From positions 1 through 5,917 of the forward strand of contig JARKQO010000120.1 in assembly GCA_029974855.1 (NCBI GenBank): a stretch of DNA of 5,917 bases. Reading direction: 5' to 3'. This DNA comes from Eubacteriales bacterium (GTDB taxonomy: Bacteria; Bacillota_A; Clostridia; Christensenellales; Aristaeellaceae). Below are positions 1-5,917 of this stretch, in pieces. The number at the start of each line of letters is the position of its first letter. The stretch's first letter is position 1. The position numbers and the translations under genes were made by a program. The notes beneath the pieces are model-generated. The model was not told the origin of the DNA and ran no database searches. It was given only the letters and a program-made list of their open reading frames with translations.

Positions 1-1
1 C

Positions 2-487
2 CGGGCCACCCCCTTTATTGAGCGAGTCGGCGTCTTTTGCGAATACGTCCAGCTGGAGGCTCCGTACATCCATATCTCCCCCAGCTCCGAGTGACGCAGC
101 CTGCCCGATCTCGCAGCCCAGAGCCTGATAGACCTCCTGGAAATGGTCGCGGACATCAACGGCGTGTTCTGCACTGGCTACTCCAGCACCGCTGGTGCCC
201 TCCAGGCCGTGAGAGCCCTGGGGCGGCGGGACATCCAGGTGGTGGGCTACGATCTGACCGAGAAAACCGCCGCCGCCCTGCGGGAGGGCTGGTGCGCCGC
301 GTTGCTGTACCAAAACCCCTACCGCCAGGGGCTCCAGGCCGCCCGGCTGCTGGTGCGGCACATTTTGGAGGGGTGGACGCCCCCTGTGCCCCGGCTGCAT
401 GTGGACACCCGCATCATCCTCAAAACCAACCTGGACAGCTACATGGACCCCCAGTATGAGTGGCTGCAGTCCAACCTGGAGCAATAA
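2..487 (+). pseudogene. LacI/GalR-family regulator, C-terminal part, interrupted by an in-frame TGA
   Basis: This is the 3' end of a probable sugar-responsive transcriptional repressor; the DNA-binding N-terminus lies left of the window. In frame 2 the translation reads as a LacI-type effector-binding domain. It contains PFIERVGVF near the left edge, then DINGVFCTGYSSTAGALQAV, then IQVVGYDLTE, and a late segment ALLYQNPYRQGLQAARLLV, the usual last helix region of the sugar-binding fold. It ends at TAA 485-487. A TGA at 92-94 interrupts the frame after IHISPSSE. The same frame continues homologous on both sides, and the spacing from the preceding Glu to the GVF strand matches my recollection of the family with TGA standing in for one residue. 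This is therefore a point nonsense change, not an indel. The stop would remove about 130 residues of the effector-binding and dimerisation domain. The gene lies 32 bases before uxaC on the same strand, suggesting it is or was the local uronate regulator. A periplasmic sugar-binding protein is a less likely alternative because the N-terminus is unseen. Confidence 0.68.
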
Positions 488-519
488 AGCAAAGCAAGGA
501 AAGGCAGGCAACCCCGCGC

Positions 520-1914
520 ATGAAAGCATTTATGGACAAGGATTTTCTGCTGAACACCGACACGGCCCGGGCGCTCTACCACGGCTACGCGGCCCAAATG
601 CCCATCATCGACTACCATTGCCATGTGCCACCCCAGGAGATTTACCAGGACCGGGCCTACGAAAACATCGCCCAGCTTTGGCTGGGAAGCGGCTGTTACG
701 GCGACCACTATAAATGGAGGCTCATGCGCTCCTGCGGGGAGCCGGAGGCGCTGATTACCGGGGATGGAGGCGACTACGAGCGGTTTTTGGCCTTTGCCCG
801 CTGCCTGCCCAAGCTTCCCGGCAACCCGGTGTACCACTGGGCCCATTTGGAGCTGCAGCGCTACTTTGACTGCCATACGCCCTTAAACGAGGACACAGCC
901 CCGGAAATCTGGGAGCTGTGCAATGAAAAGCTGCGCTCGGGCCTGTCGGTGCGGGAAATCCTCCGCCGCTCCGGCGTGGTGGGCCTGGCCACCACCGACG
1001 ACCCCGCCGATACCCTGGAATGGCACGAGAAGCTGGCCGCCGACCCCAGCTTTTCCATAGCCGTGCGGCCCGCCTGGCGGCCCGACAGGATCATGAACCT
1101 CCACAAGCCCGGCTTTGCCGACTATCTGGCAAAGCTGGGGGACGTGCGGGACATGGAGTCCCTGAAGGCCACCGTCCGGGCCCGGATGGATTACTTCCAG
1201 GCCCGGGGCTGCTCCGCCTCGGACCATGGCATTGAGTTCCTGGAGCGGGTGGACGCCACGCCCCAAGAGCTGGACGGCATTCTGGCAAAGGGGCTCCAGG
1301 GCCGGGAGTTGACCCATCGGGAGATCGCCGCCTACCAGTATGCCTGCATGCTGTTTTTGGGCCAGGAATACGGAAAGCGGGACTGGGTGATGGAGATTCA
1401 TTACGGCGCTGTGCGCAACGTGAACACCTCCCGGTTTGCCGCCATGGGCCCGGATACCGGGTATGACGCCATCTCCCCCGCCATTTCCGTACCCGGCCTG
1501 CCCGCCTTGCTGGACGAGCTGAACAGCCAGGGCTGCCTGCCCAAGACCGTGCTGTTCTCCCTCTCCCCGGACGACGACGCCATGCTGTCCACCATCGCGG
1601 GGGGCTTCCAGGCCCAGGGAATCCGGGGCAAGGTGCAGCAGGGCTCCGCCTGGTGGTTTAACGACACCAAGGAGGGCATGATCCACCAGATGACCACCAT
1701 GGCCTCCTTGGCCCCCCTGGACAACTTTTTGGGCATGGTGACGGATTCCCGCAGCTTTCTGGCCTATCCCCGGCACGAGTATTTCCGCCGCATTCTGTGC
1801 GGCCTGCTGGGGGAATGGGTGGAAAAGGGCGAGTTCCCGGGGGATCTGGAGCGGCTGGGCAAGCTGGTGCAGAACGTGTCCTACTATAATGTGAAGGAAT
1901 ACTTCGGGTATTGA
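520..1914 (+). CDS. uxaC: Uronate (glucuronate/galacturonate) isomerase
   Basis: Cytoplasmic enzyme (EC 5.3.1.12) that isomerises D-glucuronate to D-fructuronate and D-galacturonate to D-tagaturonate, the entry step for both uronate branches. The 464-residue product is close to the 470 residues of E. coli UxaC and aligns from end to end by eye. The amidohydrolase-superfamily HxH motif is at residues 33-35 within DYHCH. Other family blocks are GDHYKWR (61-67), YHWAHLEL (105-112), TTDDP (158-162), WWFND (378-382), TDSRSFL (from 408, with Asp409 and Arg411) and RHEYFRR (418-424). ATG 520 is chosen because MKAFMDKDFLL matches the E. coli start MTPFMTEDFLL. The frame is open upstream to a GTG at 460, but that overlaps the regulator and adds unrelated residues. 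The ribosome site is weak: several AAGG/AGG blocks at 496-508, the nearest about 11 bases from the start, so coupling to the upstream gene is possible. The stop is TGA, 23 bases before uxaB. Confidence 0.97.
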   Translation: MKAFMDKDFLLNTDTARALYHGYAAQMPIIDYHCHVPPQEIYQDRAYENIAQLWLGSGCYGDHYKWRLMRSCGEPEALITGDGGDYERFLAFARCLPKLPGNPVYHWAHLELQRYFDCHTPLNEDTAPEIWELCNEKLRSGLSVREILRRSGVVGLATTDDPADTLEWHEKLAADPSFSIAVRPAWRPDRIMNLHKPGFADYLAKLGDVRDMESLKATVRARMDYFQARGCSASDHGIEFLERVDATPQELDGILAKGLQGRELTHREIAAYQYACMLFLGQEYGKRDWVMEIHYGAVRNVNTSRFAAMGPDTGYDAISPAISVPGLPALLDELNSQGCLPKTVLFSLSPDDDAMLSTIAGGFQAQGIRGKVQQGSAWWFNDTKEGMIHQMTTMASLAPLDNFLGMVTDSRSFLAYPRHEYFRRILCGLLGEWVEKGEFPGDLERLGKLVQNVSYYNVKEYFGY

Positions 1915-1923
1915 CGGCCAAAG

Positions 1924-1931
1924 AAGGAGGT
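1924..1931 (+). promoter_or_regulatory. Strong ribosome binding site of uxaB
   Basis: AAGGAGGT is a full complement to the 16S rRNA 3' end. Counting AAGGAGG as the core, it sits 7 bases before ATG 1938. It decides the start: the frame is open back to a TTG at 1911 that overlaps the uxaC stop, but that start would place this site inside the coding region. Confidence 0.9.
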
Positions 1932-1937
1932 CCGGGC

Positions 1938-3374
1938 ATGGAGCGGTTATCGTATCAAGCCTTGCAAGCCCAAGGCGGCAAGGAGTACATCCTGGAAAAG
2001 GCCCCGGAGCGGGTGCTCCAATTTGGGGAAGGGAATTTCCTGCGGGCCTTCGTGGATTATTTCATCGACGTGGCCAACGAGCTGGCCGGCTTTAACGGCA
2101 AGGTGGTGGCGGTGCAGCCCATCCCCGCCCCGGCGCTGAAGGAGAAGTTCGACGCCCAGGACTGCCTGTACACCCTCTATTTAAGGGGCATCCAGGACGG
2201 CCAGCAGGTGGAACAGCACCGGGTGATCTCCTGCATCTCCCGCTGCATCTCCGCTGTGGACGAGTTTGACAAAGTGCTGGCCTGCGCCCACAACCCGGAG
2301 CTCCGCTACATCGTCAGCAACACCACGGAGGCGGGCATCGTCTACCGGGACAGCGACCGGAGGGAGGACCCGGCCTCCGCCGCATTCCCCGGCAAGCTGG
2401 CCTTGCTGCTGCTGGAGCGGTACCGCTGCCTGCCGGAGCAGGGCTTTGTGCTGCTGCCCTGCGAGCTGATTGAGGAAAACGGCAAGGCCTTGCTGGCCTG
2501 CGTGCGGAAGTACATCGCCCTGTGGGATCTGCCGGTGGCCTTTGCCGCCTGGGTGGAGGAGAAAAACGTGTTCTGCTCCACCTTGGTGGACCGCATCGTG
2601 CCGGGCTATCCCAAGGACGCGGGGGCTCTGAACGCCGCCAACGGCTATGAGGACGGCCTGCTGGTCTGCGCCGAGCCCTTCGGCTTTTGGGCCATTGAGG
2701 GACCTGGCCGCCTGAATGAGGAGCTGCCCTTTGCCCGGTGCGGCCTGCCGGTGCTGGTGACCGAGGACTGCACCGGCTACAAGCAGCGCAAGGTGCGCAT
2801 TTTGAACGGAGCGCACACCTCCACGGTGTGCGCGGGGCTGCTGTGCGGCCTTCAGACCGTGGGGGAGATGATGGCCCATCCCCTGCTGCGGGCCTACCTG
2901 GAGCGGGAGATCGCCCAGGAGATCATCCCCACCTTGGATTTGCCCCGGGCCGAGCTGGACAGCTTTGCGGCCTCGGTGATCGAACGGTTCCAGAACCCCT
3001 TTATCCGGCACGAGCTGATCTCCATCACCCTGAACTCCACCTCCAAGTGGCGGGCCCGGGTGCTGCCCAGCATCACGGAGCATGTGAAGCGCAAGGGCAC
3101 TTTGCCCAAGCTGCTCACCTTCAGCTTCGCCGCCTACGCGGAGTTCTTCCGCTGCGGCCGCTTTGACTGCAAGGACGACCCGGAGGTGCTGGAGTTTTTC
3201 GCCGCCCACCGGGAGGATTCCCCGGAAGCCCTGATGGCCGCCCTGTGCGCCCAGGAGCTGTTCTGGGGCCGGAACCTGGCGGAGATCCCGAGCTTCCTTC
3301 CCGCCGTCACCCAGGCCCTGGCCTCCATCCAGGCCCGGGGCATGGAGGCCGCCCTTGAGGCGGTGCTGGCATGA
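1938..3374 (+). CDS. uxaB: Tagaturonate reductase (altronate oxidoreductase)
   Basis: NADH-dependent cytoplasmic enzyme (EC 1.1.1.58) reducing D-tagaturonate to D-altronate, the second step of galacturonate breakdown. It belongs to the polyol-specific long-chain (mannitol) dehydrogenase family. The 478-residue length fits E. coli UxaB (483). The N-terminal nucleotide-binding block is QFGEGNFLRAF (28-38), followed by SNTTEAGI (Asn128 to Gly133) and PCELIEENG (Cys175 to Gly182). The family's catalytic Lys-x4-Asn-x2-His signature is intact in KVRILNGAHT: Lys285, Asn290 and His293. FCSTLVDRIVPGYPKD and EEIIPTLDLPRAELDSFA closely resemble the E. coli UxaB equivalents, which favours UxaB over fructuronate reductase UxuB. 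The last bases overlap the uxaA start in ATGA, so the two are probably translationally coupled. No uxuB is visible here, so a broader role on fructuronate is possible but unproven. Confidence 0.95.
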   Translation: MERLSYQALQAQGGKEYILEKAPERVLQFGEGNFLRAFVDYFIDVANELAGFNGKVVAVQPIPAPALKEKFDAQDCLYTLYLRGIQDGQQVEQHRVISCISRCISAVDEFDKVLACAHNPELRYIVSNTTEAGIVYRDSDRREDPASAAFPGKLALLLLERYRCLPEQGFVLLPCELIEENGKALLACVRKYIALWDLPVAFAAWVEEKNVFCSTLVDRIVPGYPKDAGALNAANGYEDGLLVCAEPFGFWAIEGPGRLNEELPFARCGLPVLVTEDCTGYKQRKVRILNGAHTSTVCAGLLCGLQTVGEMMAHPLLRAYLEREIAQEIIPTLDLPRAELDSFAASVIERFQNPFIRHELISITLNSTSKWRARVLPSITEHVKRKGTLPKLLTFSFAAYAEFFRCGRFDCKDDPEVLEFFAAHREDSPEALMAALCAQELFWGRNLAEIPSFLPAVTQALASIQARGMEAALEAVLA

Positions 3375-4846
3375 AGAAGGCCATCCAAATCCATGAGGGC
3401 GACAATGTGGCCGTGGCCCTCTCCCCCCTGGAGGCGGGAGAACAGGCCCTGGACGTGGCTCTCCTGGAGCCTGTGCCCGCCGGGCACAAGTTTGCCCTGG
3501 GCCCCATTTCCTCAGGCGAGGCGGTGGTGAAATACGGTCTGCCCATCGGCTTCGCCGCCAAGGACATCGCTCCCGGGGCCTGGGTGCATACCCACAACGT
3601 GAAAACCAGGCTGAACGAGAACGCCTGCTATTCCTACGCCCCCTCCCAGCCGGAGCTGCCCCCCATGGCCCCACGGCCCTTCCAGGGCTATTTGCGGGAG
3701 GATGGCCGGGCGGGGATCCGGAACGAGCTGTGGATCATCCCCACCGTGGGCTGCGTAAACGACGTGTGCAAAGCCCTGGAGATGGAAAACGCCCATCTGG
3801 CCGCCCAATACGGGCTGGACGGCGTGTTCCACTTTCCCCATCCCTACGGCTGCAGCCAAATGGGGGACGACCACGCGCAAACCCAGGAGCTGCTGGCCGC
3901 CCTGTGCCGCCACCCCAACGCCGGGGGCGTGCTGGTGGTGGGCCTGGGCTGCGAAAACAACAAAATGGAGGACTTCCGGATCCTCTTTGGGCCCGAGTAC
4001 CAAAAGAAAATTCGCTTTATGGTCTGCCAGGAGGAGGCGGACGAGCTGGCCCTGGGCGGGTCGCTGCTGGCGGAGCTGGCCCGGCACGCTTCCTCTTTCC
4101 GGCGGGAACCCTTGCCCCCCTCCAAGCTGGTGGTGGGCATGAAGTGCGGCGGCAGCGACGGCCTGTCCGGCATCACCGCCAACCCCACGGTGGGCGCTTT
4201 CTCCGACAAGCTCATCGCCATGGGCGGCTCCGCCATCCTCACGGAGGTGCCGGAGATGTTCGGGGCGGAAAGCCTGCTGTTCAACCGCTGCGCGGACGAG
4301 GCCACCTTCCGCAAGGCCGTGGAGATGGTGGAAAGCTTCAAGGAGTACTTCACGGCCCACGGCCAGGTGGTGTACGAAAACCCCTCCCCGGGCAACAAGG
4401 AGGGGGGCATCACCACCTTGGAGGACAAGAGCATGGGCTGCGTGCAAAAGGGCGGCTCCGCCCCGGTGGTGGACGTGCTGTCCTATAGTCGGCAGCTCAG
4501 CGTTCCGGGGCTCAACCTGCTCTACGGGCCGGGGAACGATCTGGTTTCCGCCACAGCCCTCACCGCCAGCGGGGCCCAGCTGATTTTGTTCACTACGGGC
4601 CGGGGCACTCCCTTCGGCGCGCCGGCCCCCACCCTGAAAATCTCCACCAATACCCCGCTGTTTCAAAAAAAGCCCCATTGGCTGGATTTTGACGCGGGCC
4701 CCGTGGCAGCGGGGGAAAGCCTGGACAGCGCCTCGGACCGGCTGCTGGAGCTGGTGTTTCAAACCGCCGACGGCCTGTACCAGACCCGGGCCGAGGAGCA
4801 CCACCAGCGGGGGCTGGCTATCTGGAAGGGCGGGGTGACGCTCTGA
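3371..4846 (+). CDS. uxaA: Altronate dehydratase
   Basis: Iron-dependent cytoplasmic enzyme (EC 4.2.1.7) dehydrating D-altronate to 2-keto-3-deoxy-D-gluconate. The product has 491 residues against 495 in E. coli. An N-terminal SAF domain covers about residues 1-80, with GHKFALG from 38, KYGLPIGFA, and HTHN at 73-76. The main altronate/galactarate dehydratase domains follow. RNELWIIPTVGCVN opens the core; then come GCSQMGDDH (160-168), GLGCENN (191-197), MKCGGSDGLSGITANP (from 257), LTEVPEMFGAE and GGITTLEDKSMGC (ending at Cys357). Cys161, Cys194, Cys259 and Cys357 lie in these conserved blocks. The C-terminus AIWKGGVTL matches E. coli AIFKSGVTL, so the gene is complete. ATG 3371 overlaps the uxaB TGA by 4 bases; only a weak GAGG (3357-3360) precedes it, consistent with reinitiation after uxaB. 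The third-domain sequence and the uxa neighbours argue against galactarate dehydratase. Confidence 0.97.
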   Translation: MKKAIQIHEGDNVAVALSPLEAGEQALDVALLEPVPAGHKFALGPISSGEAVVKYGLPIGFAAKDIAPGAWVHTHNVKTRLNENACYSYAPSQPELPPMAPRPFQGYLREDGRAGIRNELWIIPTVGCVNDVCKALEMENAHLAAQYGLDGVFHFPHPYGCSQMGDDHAQTQELLAALCRHPNAGGVLVVGLGCENNKMEDFRILFGPEYQKKIRFMVCQEEADELALGGSLLAELARHASSFRREPLPPSKLVVGMKCGGSDGLSGITANPTVGAFSDKLIAMGGSAILTEVPEMFGAESLLFNRCADEATFRKAVEMVESFKEYFTAHGQVVYENPSPGNKEGGITTLEDKSMGCVQKGGSAPVVDVLSYSRQLSVPGLNLLYGPGNDLVSATALTASGAQLILFTTGRGTPFGAPAPTLKISTNTPLFQKKPHWLDFDAGPVAAGESLDSASDRLLELVFQTADGLYQTRAEEHHQRGLAIWKGGVTL

Positions 4847-4874
4847 GCTTTTCAGCCATTTTCCCTTATCTGTG

Positions 4875-4897
4875 AATCAATCCAATGAAATCAATCC
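4875..4897 (+). repeat. 9-base direct repeat in the uxaA-uxuA gap
   Basis: AATCAATCC occurs at 4875-4883 and again at 4889-4897, with a period of 14 bases. It lies in the 75-base gap (4847-4921), which is clearly AT-richer than the genes around it. The gap has no convincing terminator hairpin and no good -35/-10 pair. Either repeat copy could pair through AATCC with GGATT at 4914-4918, which overlaps the end of the uxuA ribosome site, but the stem is only 5 base pairs. The repeat may be chance. Confidence 0.4.
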
Positions 4898-4908
4898 TTA
4901 AAGAAATC

Positions 4909-4914
4909 AGGAGG
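4909..4914 (+). promoter_or_regulatory. Strong ribosome binding site of uxuA
   Basis: AGGAGG lies 7 bases before ATG 4922 and fixes that start. uxuA therefore has its own strong translation signal, unlike uxaA. Confidence 0.9.
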
Positions 4915-4921
4915 GATTCCT

Positions 4922-5917
4922 ATGCAAATGACCCTGCGTTGGTTCGGCACCGGGTACGACTCGGTGAGCCTGGCCCACATCCGCCAGATCGCCGGCGTCA
5001 CCGGCGTCATCACCACCCTGTACGGCACCACCCCCGGCGAAGCCTGGAAGGCCCAGGACATCCGGGCCATCAAGAAGGAGGTGGAGGACGCGGGCCTGGC
5101 TCTGGTGGGCATTGAGAGCGTCAACATCCACGACGCCATCAAGATCGGTTCCCCGGACCGGGAACAGTACATCGACAACTACATCACCACCCTGGAGCGC
5201 CTGGGCCAGGAGGGCATCCGGCTGGTGTGCTACAACTTCATGCCCGTGTTCGACTGGACCCGCTCCGATTTGGCAAAAATGCGGCCCGACGGGGCCACGG
5301 TGCTGGCCTACGACCAGAAGAAGGTGGACGCCATCAACCCGGATACCATGCTGGCGGAGATGGACGCCAACTCCAACGGCTTCGTGCTGCCCGGCTGGGA
5401 GCCGGAGCGCATGGCGCGGCTGAAGGAGCTTTTTGAGCTGTACAAGGACGTCACCGAAGAGAAGCTCTTTGAGAACCTGGTGTACTTTCTGAACCGCATC
5501 AAGCCCGTTTGCCAGCAGTACGGCATCCGCATGGCCATCCACCCGGACGACCCGGTCTGGCCCGTGTTCGGCCTGCCCCGGATCGTCACCAGCGGGGAGA
5601 AGATTCAGCGGCTCATGAAGGCTGTGGACGATCCCTTCAACGGCGTAACCCTGTGCACCGGCTCCCTGTCCTCCAACCCCTTGCTGGACATCCCCGCCAT
5701 CATCCGCTCCCTGAAGGGGCGCATCCATTTCGCCCATGTGCGCAACACCAAGCACAACGGCCCCGGGGACTTTGAGGAATCCGCCCACCTTTCCTCGGAC
5801 GGGGATTTGGACATGTACCAGATCATGAAGGCCCTGTACGAAACCTGCCCGGAGGTGGTGGTCCGGCCGGACCACGGGCGCACGGGATGGGGCGAGGTAG
5901 CCATGCCGGGCTACGGC
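4922..5917 (+). CDS. uxuA: Mannonate dehydratase, 3' end cut by the window
   Basis: Cytoplasmic metal-dependent (Mn2+/Fe2+) enzyme (EC 4.2.1.8) dehydrating D-mannonate to 2-keto-3-deoxy-D-gluconate in the glucuronate branch. The window holds 332 residues with no stop. It breaks off at MPGYG, matching the NPGYS region of E. coli UxuA about 30 residues before its end. The start MQMTLRWFG resembles E. coli MEQTWRWYG. Family blocks include VCYNFMPVFDWTRSDL, HPDDP, GLPRIV, CTGS, FAHVRNTK and RPDHG. Likely metal ligands are His207, Cys245, His272 and Asp317, close in spacing to those I recall for the Streptococcus suis enzyme (His199, Cys237, His266, Asp310). The middle is shorter than in E. coli, where an extra segment follows the LPDG region; this is the usual short Firmicute-type form. 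It follows uxaA after 75 bases on the same strand. Its substrate requires a fructuronate reductase that is not in view. Confidence 0.96.
   Translation, partial: MQMTLRWFGTGYDSVSLAHIRQIAGVTGVITTLYGTTPGEAWKAQDIRAIKKEVEDAGLALVGIESVNIHDAIKIGSPDREQYIDNYITTLERLGQEGIRLVCYNFMPVFDWTRSDLAKMRPDGATVLAYDQKKVDAINPDTMLAEMDANSNGFVLPGWEPERMARLKELFELYKDVTEEKLFENLVYFLNRIKPVCQQYGIRMAIHPDDPVWPVFGLPRIVTSGEKIQRLMKAVDDPFNGVTLCTGSLSSNPLLDIPAIIRSLKGRIHFAHVRNTKHNGPGDFEESAHLSSDGDLDMYQIMKALYETCPEVVVRPDHGRTGWGEVAMPGYG

Noticed and set aside
92..150. TGA at 92-94 as a selenocysteine codon
   Set aside because: I see no clear SECIS-like hairpin just downstream, and LacI-type regulators are not known selenoproteins.
37..459. 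Frame-1 open reading frame overlapping the regulator remnant
   Set aside because: The translation is Pro/Arg/Gly-rich shadow sequence, while frame 2 carries the recognisable LacI-type domain.
143..487. A separate short gene starting at ATG 143
   Set aside because: It has no ribosome binding site at the right distance and begins in the middle of a conserved domain, so it is better read as the downstream part of the broken regulator.
460..519. Extended uxaC start at GTG 460
   Set aside because: The added 20 residues have no family match and would overlap the end of the regulator; homology places the start at 520.
1911..1937. Extended uxaB start at TTG 1911
   Set aside because: The strong AAGGAGGT site falls inside this extension, and ATG 1938 is ideally spaced from it.
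4847..4921. A terminator or sigma-70 promoter between uxaA and uxuA
   Set aside because: There is no GC-rich hairpin followed by a T run, and no -35/-10 pair with acceptable matches and spacing.
2181..5875. Long antisense open frames on the minus strand (2181-3674, 3512-4804, 4907-5875), along with the similar one at 883-1776
   Set aside because: They lie opposite strongly recognisable uxa/uxu genes, have low-complexity translations rich in Gly, His, Gln, Val and Leu, and match no family I know. Such frames are expected opposite GC-rich coding sequence.

Overview
The window is a block of one-directional (+ strand) genes for breakdown of hexuronic acids (D-glucuronate and D-galacturonate). 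The DNA is GC-rich, with third codon positions mostly G or C, and genes are closely packed. Two starts have near-perfect Shine-Dalgarno sites (AAGGAGGT and AGGAGG). The protein variants and the LacI-type regulator beside uxaC look like a GC-rich Firmicute, perhaps a gut Oscillospiraceae-type Clostridium. That assignment is inference; no taxonomic marker is present.

Layout: (1) 2-487, the C-terminal part of a LacI/GalR-type regulator whose reading frame is broken by an in-frame TGA at 92-94. (2) 520-1914, uxaC, uronate isomerase. (3) 1938-3374, uxaB, tagaturonate reductase. (4) 3371-4846, uxaA, altronate dehydratase, overlapping uxaB by 4 bases. (5) 4847-4921, a short AT-richer gap with a 9-base direct repeat and a strong ribosome binding site. 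(6) 4922-5917, uxuA, mannonate dehydratase, cut off by the window end roughly 30 residues short of the expected C-terminus.

The genes fit together as a pathway. UxaC converts galacturonate to tagaturonate and glucuronate to fructuronate. UxaB reduces tagaturonate to altronate, and UxaA dehydrates altronate to 2-keto-3-deoxygluconate (KDG). UxuA dehydrates mannonate, the reduced form of fructuronate, to the same KDG. The galacturonate branch is complete down to KDG. The glucuronate branch lacks its reductase (uxuB) in this window. No transporter, KDG kinase or KDPG aldolase is visible; these may lie past the right edge or elsewhere.

I see no RNA gene, mobile element, CRISPR array or convincing terminator or promoter. 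Metabolically this is a familiar operon type and I do not see an undescribed system. The item most worth a second look is the stop codon inside the regulator.
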